From positions 248,001-312,000 of the forward strand of contig NZ_JASERL010000007.1 of assembly GCF_030766935.1 (NCBI RefSeq): DNA of 64,000 nt, in the 5' to 3' direction. Shown piece after piece: positions 8,386 through 19,604 of this stretch. The translations under genes were made by a program, and so were the position numbers. Within the stretch, counting starts at the first letter, position 1; every line of letters begins with the position of its first letter. This stretch comes from Streptomyces sp. KL109B (GTDB taxonomy: Bacteria > Actinomycetota > Actinomycetes > Streptomycetales > Streptomycetaceae). The notes beneath the pieces were generated by a model that worked only from the letters and a program-made list of their open reading frames with translations, was not told where the DNA came from and ran no database searches.

Positions 8386-8559
8386 TCAGACCTCGAGGAC
8401 CTGGCGCTTGTTGTAGGTGCCGCAAGACGGGCACGCGATGTGCTGCTGCTTGGGCTCCTGGCACCGCTCACACGAAACCAGGGGGGTGACCGCAGCCTTC
8501 CACTGCGACCGGCGGTGGCGCGTGTTGCTGCGCGACATCTTCCGCTTCGGAACAGCCAC
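8386..8559 (-). CDS. rpmF: 50S ribosomal protein L32
   Basis: A 57-residue basic ribosomal protein starting VAVPKRKMSRSNTRHRRS at the GTG at 8559 and ending NKRQVLEV. Two CxxC pairs (CERC and CPSC) form the zinc ribbon, so this is the zinc-binding form. It is too short for a usual ORF list. It begins only a few bases after the DUF177 gene ends at 8562, the classic YceD-RpmF pairing, and is followed closely by rnc. Confidence 0.95.
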   Translation of the reverse strand: MAVPKRKMSRSNTRHRRSQWKAAVTPLVSCERCQEPKQQHIACPSCGTYNKRQVLEV

Positions 8560-8561
8560 GG

Positions 8562-9206
8562 CTACTTCTCCTGCTTCTCGTCGACGCCCGCTTCCGCTTC
8601 GGCGCCGCTCATCTCGTCCTTCTCGCCGTCCTGGATGGATTCAGCGAGTCCCTGCAAAGCCGCCCAACGGATGTCGACGGCGTCGTGGTGGTGGCCCGGT
8701 TCGTCCGCGAGGCGCACTCCGCACTGGGAGCACAGACCTTCGCAGTCTTCCTGGCACACCGGCTGCATCGGCAGTGCGAGCACCACCGCATCACGCAGCA
8801 CCGGCTCGAGGTCGAAAAGACCGTCCTCGAGAAAGAGCCTGTCCTCGTCGTCCTCGGCGTCGTCGCCGGCGTCGTCCTTGGGACGGCCCCGGTCGTCGGC
8901 GTCAGGGTACGAGAACATCTCCTGGAAGTCCGCGTCGACCTCATGGTCGACCGGCTCCAGACACCTTACGCACTCCCCCTTCGCCGATGCACGGGCGGTG
9001 CCTGTGACAAGCACCCCTTCCATGACCGACTCCAGACGGAGCTCGAGCTCCACCGGGGCGCCTTCCGGCACCTCGATGACCCCCAGGAGACCGAACTCCT
9101 TGGGGGCGTCGATCGTGCGGGACAGCCGCTGCATGGCACCAGGACGCCGACCCAGCTCGTGCGTATCGAACACGAACGGGTTGCGGTGGTCGAGATGCGT
9201 GCTCAG
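8562..9206 (-). CDS. YceD/DUF177 family protein
   Basis: A 214-residue member of the YceD (DUF177) family, whose genes almost always precede rpmF and whose members are linked to 23S rRNA or L32 accumulation. The core contains ECVRCLEPVDHEVDADFQEMF and the C-terminal cysteine cluster CQEDCEGLCSQCG. An acidic linker (DDAGDDAEDDEDRLF) separates the two. The chosen start is the CTG at 9206 (LSTHLDHRNPFVFDTHELGRR), with AGGACC upstream and agreement with my recollection of homologue N-termini. A start at 9332 would add unrelated residues. The start codon is therefore unusual and less certain than the family call. Confidence 0.88.
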   Translation of the reverse strand: MSTHLDHRNPFVFDTHELGRRPGAMQRLSRTIDAPKEFGLLGVIEVPEGAPVELELRLESVMEGVLVTGTARASAKGECVRCLEPVDHEVDADFQEMFSYPDADDRGRPKDDAGDDAEDDEDRLFLEDGLFDLEPVLRDAVVLALPMQPVCQEDCEGLCSQCGVRLADEPGHHHDAVDIRWAALQGLAESIQDGEKDEMSGAEAEAGVDEKQEK

Positions 9207-9362
9207 GGCTGGTCCTGCTTTCGTTCTTCGAAGCTCATGGGGGGTTGCCGCCCCGATTTTCCGGGCAGCTCGGAACGCACGTGTACGCGCGACCGAAGAA
9301 CCAGGGTACTGGACCTTTCGCTCACGGCCCAATCTGCCCCCTGGGCCTGCTCAGCGGCCCGC

Positions 9363-10460
9363 TCAGCGCCCCTGTTCGTACTGCCGCATCTGCTCCAGGC
9401 TGATCATGCTCGTGTCGAAGAGACTCGTCTCGTCGAGCGCGCTGTCCTGGGCCTGCTGTTGCTGCGGATCCTGCTGAGGCTGCTGGTACGCCGCGTACGG
9501 GTCCGGCTGCTGCTGGAGCTGCTGCTGATACGCGTACGGGTCCTGCTGGTACGCCGCCGCGTACGGGTCCTGCTGCTGGTAGGCGGCGTAGGGGTCCTGC
9601 TGGCCGTAGGGCTGCTGTTGGTAGGCGCCGTACGGGTCCTGGTCCTGCTGCGCGTATACGGGCTCGGGGGCCTGGGACGGGATCTGCGGGATCTGCGGGA
9701 CCTGTGAGATCTGTTGGGCGGGCTGCGGCTGCTGGCCCTGGGCGCCGATCTCGGCGAGGCCCGCGAGGTAGTCGGCGTCGCTGGTGTGCGGCTGGCCCTC
9801 GTCGTCCATGGTCAGCGTGCCGAGGTCGTCGCTCGCGATGCGGCCGTGCAGCTTCTGGCGGCCCTTGCCGACGGCCTCCAGGGTCTTGGCGAGCACCGCC
9901 TCGAAGGCGCCGAGCTTGGTGTCCACATAGCTGTCGGCGTCGCGCCGCAGCGTCTCCGGGTCGTGGCTGCGCTCCGGGGCGTCCTCGTCCTCGTAGCCCT
10001 CCGCGTCGACGCCGGGCCCGGTGCCGAGGAGCTTTTCGCGGCCGCGGCCGACCGAGCCGAGCGTCTTGTTGAGGACGACCTCGAAGTTGGCCAGCTTGGA
10101 GTCGACGTAGTCGTCGGCCTCCGCGCGGACCTCCTCGGCCTCCTGGCGGGCCTCGGTGAGGATCCGGTCGGCCTCGGACTGGGCGCGGCGGGCGATCTCC
10201 GTGTCGGCGATCAGGGTGCCGCGCTCGGCCCGCGCGCTCTCGATGATGCGCTCGGCCTCGGCGTGGGCCTGCTCGACCATCTGCTCGCGGCCACCGAGCA
10301 GCTCCTGGGCCTGCGCGAGGGAGCCGGGCAGCGCCTGGCGCACCTCTTCGAGCATCGCGAGCAGGTCGGCGCGGTTGACCACGCACGAGGCCGACATGGG
10401 CATCGAGCGCGCGCCACCGACCGTGGCGACGATCTCGTCGAGCTTCTTCTGCACGTCCAC
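9363..10460 (-). CDS. DivIVA-like / cell-division-initiation-type coiled-coil protein with Q-rich tail
   Basis: A 365-residue cytoplasmic coiled-coil protein. Residues 1-20 (VDVQKKLDEIVATVGGARSMPMSASC) form a short conserved head. Residues of about 28-190 are a long charged helix with Ala/Glu/Arg heptads (AHAEAERIIESARAERGTL and similar), resembling DivIVA and ATP synthase b-subunit stalks. Two related segments, ADDYVDSKLANFEVVLNKTLGSVGRGREKL and ADSYVDTKLGAFEAVLAKTLEAVGKGRQKL, show an internal duplication. The C-terminal 130 residues are low complexity, rich in Gln, Tyr, Pro and Asp (repeats of DPYAAYQQ). Its place between the DUF177 gene and coaD is, as I recall, conserved in Streptomyces. 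A role in polar growth or cell-wall organisation is inferred from the family only. Start: GTG at 10460. Confidence 0.8.
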   Translation of the reverse strand: MDVQKKLDEIVATVGGARSMPMSASCVVNRADLLAMLEEVRQALPGSLAQAQELLGGREQMVEQAHAEAERIIESARAERGTLIADTEIARRAQSEADRILTEARQEAEEVRAEADDYVDSKLANFEVVLNKTLGSVGRGREKLLGTGPGVDAEGYEDEDAPERSHDPETLRRDADSYVDTKLGAFEAVLAKTLEAVGKGRQKLHGRIASDDLGTLTMDDEGQPHTSDADYLAGLAEIGAQGQQPQPAQQISQVPQIPQIPSQAPEPVYAQQDQDPYGAYQQQPYGQQDPYAAYQQQDPYAAAYQQDPYAYQQQLQQQPDPYAAYQQPQQDPQQQQAQDSALDETSLFDTSMISLEQMRQYEQGR

Positions 10461-10550
10461 CGTGTGCTCGCCACTCTCTCGTCTAGACGCCGGTTCGACC
10501 GGGTGTTGGTGCCGGACAAGGCGACTGTAAGCCCAACGAGCGCGTGCGTG

Positions 10551-11030
10551 TCACTTCTTGGGAAGGCGCTCCGTCAGTGCCTCGTGCACCCGCGGCGGAA
10601 CCAGGTGCGAGACGTCGCCGCCCCAGGCCGCGACCTCCTTGACCAGGGAGGACGACAGGAAGCTGTACGTCGGGTTGGTCGGCACGAAGAGGGTTTCCAC
10701 GCCGGACAGGCCGTTGTTCATCTGGGCCATCTGCAGCTCGTAGTCGAAGTCGCTGACGGCGCGCAGGCCCTTCACGATGGCCGGGATGTCGCGCTGCTTG
10801 CAGAAGTCGACGAGGAGTCCGTGGAAGGCCTCCACCTCTACGTTGCCGAACTCGGCCGTGACCTCGCGGATCAGCTCGATCCGCTCGTCGACCGCGAACA
10901 GGCCCTGCTTCGACTGGTTGATCATCACCGCGACGTGCACGACGTCGTAGAGCTTGGAGGCTCGGGCGATGATGTCGAGGTGGCCGTTGGTGATGGGGTC
11001 GAACGACCCCGGACAGACTGCGCGGCGCAC
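10551..11030 (-). CDS. coaD: Phosphopantetheine adenylyltransferase
   Basis: A 159-residue hexameric enzyme making dephospho-CoA from 4'-phosphopantetheine and ATP, the penultimate step of CoA synthesis. The nucleotidyltransferase motif CPGSFDPITNGHLDII (TxGH type) is at the N-terminus. VKGLRAVSDFDYELQMAQMN and the C-terminal YSFLSSSLVKEVAAWGGDV (ISSS-type) motifs are intact. The GTG at 11030 is preceded by GAGGGA at six bases and gives the family N-terminus VRRAVCPGSFDP. An ATG at 11060 overlaps the rsmD stop by four bases (ATGA) and could also be used through translational coupling, adding ten residues. Co-transcribed with rsmD. Confidence 0.96.
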   Translation of the reverse strand: MRRAVCPGSFDPITNGHLDIIARASKLYDVVHVAVMINQSKQGLFAVDERIELIREVTAEFGNVEVEAFHGLLVDFCKQRDIPAIVKGLRAVSDFDYELQMAQMNNGLSGVETLFVPTNPTYSFLSSSLVKEVAAWGGDVSHLVPPRVHEALTERLPKK

Positions 11031-11056
11031 GGGAAGTCCCTCGCTCTCCGGTCCGG

Positions 11057-11656
11057 TCATCGTGCGTCGTCGCACGTGAGGGTGGTGTTCAAGGCGGCGC
11101 GACCGTACCAAAACGTGCCTTCGCCGTAGCGACGGGACCTCAGGCCCTCGAAGCCGTCCGGCCACCGGAATTCGCCGCCTCTGGTGCTGCGTTCAACGGT
11201 GACGAGCGCTTCGTCCGCGAGCCAGCCCTCCGTACGGAGTGTGAGCAGTATCTCCCGAAGATCGTCGTCGGAGACGGCGTACGGGGGGTCCAGAAACACC
11301 AGGTCGTAGGGGGCAGTTGGGGCCGGGCCCGCGACGATTTGCTCCGCTTTTCCGGTACGTGCCTCGGCTCCGGGGAGGCCGAGGGTGCGGATGTTGTCGC
11401 GGATGGTGCGGGCGGCGCGGGCGTCGGCCTCGACGAGGAGGGCGTGGGCGGCGCCGCGGGAGAGGGCCTCCAGGGCGACGGCGCCGGAGCCGGCGTACAG
11501 GTCGGCGACGCGGGTGCCGGTGAGGCTGCCGCCGAGGAGCGCCTGCCAGGTGGAGAAGAGGCCTTCGCGTGCGCGGTCGGAGGTGGGTCGTGTGCCGTTG
11601 CCCGGGGGCACGGCCAGTCGTCTGCCTCCGGCGGTTCCGGCGATCACGCGGGTCAT
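11057..11656 (-). CDS. rsmD: 16S rRNA (guanine966-N2)-methyltransferase RsmD
   Basis: A 199-residue SAM-dependent methyltransferase that modifies G966 of 16S rRNA. The N-terminus MTRVIAGTAGGRRL is typical. The SAM-binding loop is VADLYAGSGAVALEALSRGA (about 50-69), and the catalytic NPPY-like motif reads DLVFLDPPY near residue 125. It starts at the ATG at 11656 and its stop codon overlaps an alternative coaD start, consistent with an rsmD-coaD operon. A dispersed repeat separates it from recG upstream. Confidence 0.94.
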   Translation of the reverse strand: MTRVIAGTAGGRRLAVPPGNGTRPTSDRAREGLFSTWQALLGGSLTGTRVADLYAGSGAVALEALSRGAAHALLVEADARAARTIRDNIRTLGLPGAEARTGKAEQIVAGPAPTAPYDLVFLDPPYAVSDDDLREILLTLRTEGWLADEALVTVERSTRGGEFRWPDGFEGLRSRRYGEGTFWYGRAALNTTLTCDDAR

Positions 11657-11752
11657 CGCGTTCCTACGTCCTTGTCTTCCGTACGTGCTGCGTTGTTGCG
11701 GGTCCAGTCTGTCAGGGCGGCGCCCGCCGGGCGCGGTCGGCCGTCCCTACGC

Positions 11753-11805
11753 CACGGGGCTCCGCCCCGGACCCCGCTCCTCAATCGCCGGAGGGGCTTG
11801 ATTGG
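11753..11805. repeat. Dispersed palindromic element between recG and rsmD
   Basis: CACGGGGCTCCGCCCC then GGACCCCGCTCCTCAATCGCC and GGAGGGGCTTGATTGGG. It abuts the recG stop codon at 11807. The GGGGC-T-CCGCCCC stem and the GCTCCTCAAT-ATTG arms match the elements at 63707 and, in degenerate form, inside smc. Confidence 0.8.
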
Positions 11806-11806
11806 G

Positions 11807-15031
<3,225 letters not shown>

Positions 15032-15076
15032 TGCACACCACGGCACTGACAATCACCTTGACCGCCTCCTCGACCC

Positions 15077-15123
15077 GATCTACGTTGCGTCCACAAATCG
15101 AAACGTGATCTACGTTTGTGGAC
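15077..15123. promoter_or_regulatory. Two direct copies of a GATCTACGT operator-like motif
   Basis: GATCTACGTTGCGTCCAC begins at 15077 and GATCTACGTTTGTGGAC at 15107, exactly 30 bases apart, about three helical turns. A third copy, GATCTACGTATGTAGAC, lies at 17245 upstream of the glucarate dehydratase gene. The copies here sit 54-100 bases upstream of the permease ATG at 15177 and also near the divergent recG start. This layout suits cooperative binding of one repressor or activator. The regulator gene is not obvious in the window. Confidence 0.65.
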
Positions 15124-15176
15124 GGCGCAGGGCTGCACGGGACAGCGCAGGACTGCACAGGACGGCGGAGGACCCC

Positions 15177-15893
15177 ATGACGCTCACCGGCTATCTGGTC
15201 GTCGCGGGCGCCCTGACCGTGGCGGCCTGTCTCCAGGCCTCGATCGGCTTCGGCATGGCGATGCTCGCCGCTCCGGTGGTCGCCGTGATCGACCCGTCCC
15301 TCGTACCGGGAACTCTGATCGTCCAGGCGACCGTGCTGAGCCTGCTCGTGACCGTGGCCGACCGGCAGCACATAGACCTGCGGGGCACCGGCTGGGCACT
15401 GGTCGGACGGGTGCCGGGGACCGTCGCGGGGGCGCTGCTCGTGGCGACGCTGCCGCAACAGGGGCTCGCCCTGATGCTGTCCGCCGTGGTGCTCCTCGGC
15501 GTCGTACTGACCTGCTTCGGCTGGGCCCCGCGCCCGCACCGGCCCGCCCTGGTCCTCGCCGGTTCCGCGTCCGGCCTCTTCGGCACGGCCACCTCGATCG
15601 GCGGCCCGCCGATGGCGCTGGTGTGGCAGGGCAGGGACGCCCCGGTGGTGCGCTCCACCATGAGCGGGTTCTTCCTGGTCGGCTCGGTGCTCTCCATCGC
15701 GACGCTCGCGTCCACGGGCTCGATCGGTACGCACACCCTGGCGATGTCCGCCGCACTCGCCCCCGCGTCGGTCCTCGGCTACGTACTCTCGCGCTACGTC
15801 AACCGCTTCATGGACGCGCGACGGCTGCGCTGGGCCGCGATCGGGGTGTCCACGCTGGGGGCCGTACTCCTGATCGGCCAGCAACTGCTGTGA
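15177..15893 (+). CDS. TSUP (TauE/SafE, DUF81) family membrane permease
   Basis: A 238-residue integral membrane protein with seven or eight hydrophobic helices, starting MTLTGYLVVAGALTVAACLQASIGFGMAML. The SIGFGMAMLAAPVVAVIDP and TSIGGPPMALV segments are the duplicated TSUP half-motifs. Family members move sulfite, sulfoacetate or other organic anions. The ATG at 15177 has GGAGGA five bases upstream; an in-frame extension to 14940 overlaps recG and is rejected. It converges on the glucarate dehydratase-like gene, 18 bases apart, and both promoters carry the same operator-like motif. I therefore infer that it handles an organic acid connected with that enzyme. The substrate is unproven. Confidence 0.85.
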   Translation: MTLTGYLVVAGALTVAACLQASIGFGMAMLAAPVVAVIDPSLVPGTLIVQATVLSLLVTVADRQHIDLRGTGWALVGRVPGTVAGALLVATLPQQGLALMLSAVVLLGVVLTCFGWAPRPHRPALVLAGSASGLFGTATSIGGPPMALVWQGRDAPVVRSTMSGFFLVGSVLSIATLASTGSIGTHTLAMSAALAPASVLGYVLSRYVNRFMDARRLRWAAIGVSTLGAVLLIGQQLL

Positions 15894-15911
15894 GGCGGGC
15901 GGCCGACCCGC

Positions 15912-17228
15912 TCACCACCTCGGTACCCCCGGGTCGAACTCCGGCCGGAAGCGCCGCATGTACGCCGTGTCGTCGCGCTCCCGGATGCCGCACGTGACGT
16001 ACTGCTCGTGCAGCCGCGCGAGCGCGTCCCGGTCGAGTTCGACGCCGAGACCGGGGGCGGTGGGCACGGCGACGGCGCCGCCCTGGAAGGTGAGCGCGCC
16101 CGGCGCGACGACGTCCTCTGCGGGGTCCTTCCACGGCCAGTGCGTATCGCAGGCGTAGTCGAGGTTGGGGGTGGCGGCGGCGAGATGGGTCATGGCCGCG
16201 AGGCTGATGCCCAGGTGCGAGTTGGAGTGCATGGACAGGCCGAGGCCGAACGTCTCGCAGATCCCGCCGAGCCGCTGCGAGCGACGAAGCCCGCCCCAGA
16301 AGTGGTGGTCGGACAGCACCACTTGGACGGCGCCTTGCCGCACGGCGGGCGGCAGGTGGTGGAAGGCGACCACGCACATGTTGGTGGCGAGCGGCATCGG
16401 CACCTCGCGCGCGACGCGGGCCATGCCCTCGATGCCGGGCGTCGGGTCCTCCAGGTATTCGAGTACGCCGTCGAGCTCCTGCCCCACTTTGATGGAACTG
16501 GCCGTGTTCCAGGCCCCGTTGGGGTCGAGCCGCAGCGGGAGCTCCGGGAAGGCGGCGCGCAGCGCCCGTACCGCCTCGATCTCCTCCTCGGGCGGGAAGA
16601 CGCCACCCTTGAGCTTGATCGCGCCGAACCCGTAGGCGTCGACGATCCGCCGCGCCTGCCGCACGAGCCCCTCCGGGTCGAGCGCCGCGCCCCACGCGTC
16701 GTCCTCCTGTCCGGGGTGGCCGGCCCACTTGTAGAAGAGGTACGCGCTGTAGGCGACGCGGTCGCGGACGGCGCCGCCCAGCAGGTCGCTCACCGGGCGA
16801 CCGACGATCTTGCCCTGTAGGTCGAGCGCGGCCACCTCGAAGGGCGAGACGACCCGGTCGGCGAGCGAGCTGTCGGTCACCATCCCGCTCATCCCGTGCC
16901 CGCCCGCACCACTGTCGGAGACCAGCGACTCCCCGACCGCCCGCCAGACGCCGTTCAGGTCGAAGACGTCGACGCCGACCAGGTGCCGACCGGCGCGTTC
17001 AAGGCGGCGCAGATGCGGCAGGTCACCGTAGGACTCACCGAGCCCGCACAGCCCGCTGTCGGTCACCACCTCGACGACCGAGCGCAGCGCGAACGGCTCG
17101 TGCACGCCTACGGAGTTGAGGAGCGGAAGGTCACGGAAGGCCACCGGTGTCACGCGTACTTCGGTGATCCGGTGCTTCTCGGCTGCGGCGGCTGCGGGTG
17201 CGATGTCGGGCGCGGCGGGATCAGGCAT
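15912..17228 (-). CDS. Glucarate dehydratase-type enolase-superfamily enzyme
   Basis: A 438-residue acid-sugar dehydratase of the enolase superfamily, most like D-glucarate dehydratase (dehydration to 5-keto-4-deoxyglucarate). The capping domain starts ITEVRVTPVAFRDLPLLNSVGVHEPFALRSVVEV. The barrel shows the KLKGG base motif (about residue 200), a DPNGAW metal-ligand motif, the EDPTPGIEGM metal ligand, LATNMCVV, and the catalytic histidine in SMHSNSHLGIS. All expected residues are present. The start is the ATG at 17228; there is no strong ribosome-binding site, so the first 15 Ala/Pro-rich residues are uncertain. The operator-like motif is 17 bases upstream of the ATG, suggesting control together with the TSUP permease. 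Galactarate or idarate specificity cannot be excluded. Confidence 0.88.
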   Translation of the reverse strand: MPDPAAPDIAPAAAAAEKHRITEVRVTPVAFRDLPLLNSVGVHEPFALRSVVEVVTDSGLCGLGESYGDLPHLRRLERAGRHLVGVDVFDLNGVWRAVGESLVSDSGAGGHGMSGMVTDSSLADRVVSPFEVAALDLQGKIVGRPVSDLLGGAVRDRVAYSAYLFYKWAGHPGQEDDAWGAALDPEGLVRQARRIVDAYGFGAIKLKGGVFPPEEEIEAVRALRAAFPELPLRLDPNGAWNTASSIKVGQELDGVLEYLEDPTPGIEGMARVAREVPMPLATNMCVVAFHHLPPAVRQGAVQVVLSDHHFWGGLRRSQRLGGICETFGLGLSMHSNSHLGISLAAMTHLAAATPNLDYACDTHWPWKDPAEDVVAPGALTFQGGAVAVPTAPGLGVELDRDALARLHEQYVTCGIRERDDTAYMRRFRPEFDPGVPRW

Positions 17229-17244
17229 GCCGGGATGCTGACAC

Positions 17245-17261
17245 GATCTACGTATGTAGAC
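17245..17261. promoter_or_regulatory. Third copy of the GATCTACGT operator-like motif
   Basis: GATCTACGTATGTAGAC, imperfectly palindromic around TACGTA, lies immediately upstream of the glucarate dehydratase start at 17228. It shares GATCTACGT plus GT-GAC with the copy at 15107. Confidence 0.65.
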
Positions 17262-17333
17262 AAGGCTTCCGTACGTGAATCAGGCCGAAGGCAGGCCCCG
17301 CCTCCGGCAACCGTGAGAACCGTGAGAACCGTC

Positions 17334-19040
17334 CTACTCGACGCCGATCAGCATCAGCGCCGACTGCCGCCCACCCCGGTACACCACGGTGTCCACGGCC
17401 AAGTGCGACTCGCGCACATGCTGTTCGAGCCCGGCCGCGACCTCGTCGGAGACCTCCTCGCCGAGGACGAGCGTGACGAGTTCGCCGCCCGCCGCGAGCA
17501 TCCGGTCGAGGACGGTGCGCGCCGTGGCGGGGACCTCGCCGCCGATGACCGCCACGTCTCCGTCGATGAGGCCGAGCACGTCCCCGGCCTGGCAGATGCC
17601 CGCCATGGTCCACGACTGCCGCTCGGCGACGAGGAGTTCGCCGTACCGGGTCGCGCCCGCGGCCGACGTCATCGCCACGACGTCCTCGTCGAAGCGCCGG
17701 TCGGGCTCGTGGACGGCGAGCGCGGCGATGCCCTGGACCGCGGAGCGGGTCGGGATGAGCGCGATCCGGATGCCTTCGGAGCGGGCCTGCTCGGCCGCCG
17801 CCGCGGCGGTGTGCCGCAGCTCCGCGTCGTTCGGCAACAGCACCACCTCGCGCGCGTGGGCACGCCGTATCGCGTCGACGAGCTCCCCGCTGGCGGGCGG
17901 CTCACCGGGCCGGTCGGGCACCGTCGTGGCACCCGCCTCCGTGTAGAGGTCCGCGAGCCCGTCGCCCGGCACGACCGCTACGACGGCCCGCTGCGCGCGC
18001 TCGCGCGGCGGCGCCGAGCCGTGCCCCGCGTGCACGTCGCCGAGCCCGAAGTGCGTGATGCGGATGCGGTACGGGCGCCCGGCCTCGACGCCCGCCTCCA
18101 CGGCCGCGCCCGCGTCGTCGACGTGCACGTGGACGTTCCACAGCCCGTCCCCGCCCACGACGACCAGCGAGTCCCCGAGGGCGTCGAGCCTGGTCCGCAG
18201 CCGGGCCACGGCCCGGTCGTCCGCCTCCAGCAGGTAGATGACCTCGAAGGCGGGCCCCGCGGCGCCGTCGTCCTCCGGGCATTCGAGCAGTACGCCCTCG
18301 GGGACGGCGTCCACGCGCGCGTGCCGGTCGTCCGCCGCTACGCGCGCGTGCCCGCCATCGCCACCTCGTCGTACCGGAGCCTCCCCGCACACGGCCTCGC
18401 TCAACGCGCCCAGGACGGCCACGAGCCCCCGCCCACCCGCGTCCACGACCCCTGCGCCGCCCAGGACGGCGAGCTGCCCCGGCGTCGCGTCGAGCGCCAC
18501 GCACGCGCCTTCGTAGGCGGCACGGACGACGTCCCCGCAGTCCCCGTCGACCCCGGAGGCGGCCCGCGCGGCCGCCGTCGCCACGGTCAGGACGGTGCCC
18601 TCCACGGGATGCGCGACCGCCTCGCGCGCGGACTCGGCGGCCCGGCCGAGCGCGAGCCGCAGCGCGCCCGCGTCGACCCCGGCAGCGTGATCTCCCTCAC
18701 CCGGTCCGCCGTCGGCGAGCACCTGCGCCATCCCCCGCAGCAGCTGCGCGAGGATCGTCCCGGAGTTGCCGCGGGCGCCGATGAGGGCACCGTGCGCCAT
18801 GGCGCGCAGCACTTCCGGGAGCGCGGGGGCGGCCGGCTCGGGCCCCACCTCAAGGCCCGCGAAAACCGCCTCGACGGCCTGGTGCGCGGACTCCACGGTC
18901 AGATACAGATTGGTGCCGGTGTCCCCGTCCGCGACGGGATACACGTTGATCGCGTCGATCTCCGCGCGTTCGCGGCCGAGCGCCTCCAGAGCCAGTGAGC
19001 ACCAGGCGCGCACCGCGATCACGTCGAGCACCTGCGGCAC
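17334..19040 (-). CDS. DAK2-domain (FakA/YloV-like) kinase
   Basis: A 568-residue DAK2-domain protein of the YloV/FakA type. In Firmicutes FakA phosphorylates fatty acids bound to FakB. The N-terminal DAK2 domain has the nucleotide/metal motif NVYPVADGDTGTNLYLT (about 33-49) and the glycine-rich HGALIGARGNSGTILAQLLRG. A middle domain starts around FEVIYLLEADD, and the C-terminal region (ATRYGELLVAERQSWTMAGICQAGDVLGLIDGDVAVIGG) is typical of the family. The GTG at 19040 has a perfect AAGGAGG five bases upstream, so I prefer it to the in-frame start at 19070. It is divergent from rpmB, an arrangement often seen for this family, next to rpmB and recG. No FakB partner is visible in the window. 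Confidence 0.88.
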   Translation of the reverse strand: MPQVLDVIAVRAWCSLALEALGRERAEIDAINVYPVADGDTGTNLYLTVESAHQAVEAVFAGLEVGPEPAAPALPEVLRAMAHGALIGARGNSGTILAQLLRGMAQVLADGGPGEGDHAAGVDAGALRLALGRAAESAREAVAHPVEGTVLTVATAAARAASGVDGDCGDVVRAAYEGACVALDATPGQLAVLGGAGVVDAGGRGLVAVLGALSEAVCGEAPVRRGGDGGHARVAADDRHARVDAVPEGVLLECPEDDGAAGPAFEVIYLLEADDRAVARLRTRLDALGDSLVVVGGDGLWNVHVHVDDAGAAVEAGVEAGRPYRIRITHFGLGDVHAGHGSAPPRERAQRAVVAVVPGDGLADLYTEAGATTVPDRPGEPPASGELVDAIRRAHAREVVLLPNDAELRHTAAAAAEQARSEGIRIALIPTRSAVQGIAALAVHEPDRRFDEDVVAMTSAAGATRYGELLVAERQSWTMAGICQAGDVLGLIDGDVAVIGGEVPATARTVLDRMLAAGGELVTLVLGEEVSDEVAAGLEQHVRESHLAVDTVVYRGGRQSALMLIGVE

Positions 19041-19333
19041 CTGTGCCTCCTTGAGCGGCTGGACTGGCACCGCAGAGTAGACCCCGGAAGGTGACCGTCC
19101 GGAAAGAGGGCCCGGTCACAAGCGGGGCCGGGGCAGGGCGCCCGGAGCCCGGGCAGGGGGCCCGACCAGCCATGGTAGTTTCGTTCTACCGACGCAGCCG
19201 TTGTATGCTGCTCGGGTTGCCCGATATCCGTCGGGACACCCCTGGCACCGCCACCCAGATCCTCGATCCTCCGATCTCGATCTCGGCATGCCGGGATCAA
19301 CCGTAAGTGCATCTGAAGTCTTTGGAGTGACCC
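19041..19333 (+). promoter_or_regulatory. Divergent promoter region of rpmB and the DAK2 gene
   Basis: No gene is seen in these 293 bases. A TATGCT hexamer at 19204-19209 fits an actinobacterial -10 for rpmB, but the sequence 17-18 bases upstream is a poor -35. A short GGTAG/CTACC inverted repeat lies at about 19174-19190. The leader before rpmB would be about 120 bases. Confidence 0.35.
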
Positions 19334-19519
19334 GTGGCTGCCAACTGCGACGTCTGCGGCAAGGGGCCGGGCTTCGGCAACAACATCTCGCACTCGCACC
19401 GCCGTACGCCCCGTCGCTGGAACCCGAACATCCAGCGTGTGCGTGCAGTGGTCGGCGGGACGCCGAAGCGCCTCAACGCCTGCACCTCGTGCATCAAGGC
19501 CGGCAAGGTCTCGCGCTGA
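19334..19519 (+). CDS. rpmB: 50S ribosomal protein L28
   Basis: A 61-residue basic L28, VAANCDVCGKGPGFGNNISHSHRRTPRRW to ASCIKAGKVSR in outline. Two CxxC pairs (residues 5/8 and 50/53) make this the zinc-containing form. GTG start at 19334 with GGAG upstream. It is followed directly by a strong terminator at 19556. Confidence 0.97.
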   Translation: MAANCDVCGKGPGFGNNISHSHRRTPRRWNPNIQRVRAVVGGTPKRLNACTSCIKAGKVSR

Positions 19520-19555
19520 CGTAACGCTTAGCGCGGCCACCTCGCTGGTTGCTTG

Positions 19556-19588
19556 AAAGAGCCGGTCCCCTCGGGGACCGGCTCTTTT
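19556..19588 (+). terminator. Strong terminator of rpmB
   Basis: A 14-base-pair stem AAAGAGCCGGTCCC / GGGACCGGCTCTTT with loop CTCG, followed by a short T-run. It also stands downstream of thiL, which converges and stops at 19605, so it may serve both genes. Confidence 0.9.
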
Positions 19589-19604
19589 CTGTGCCCAGGC
19601 GTGC

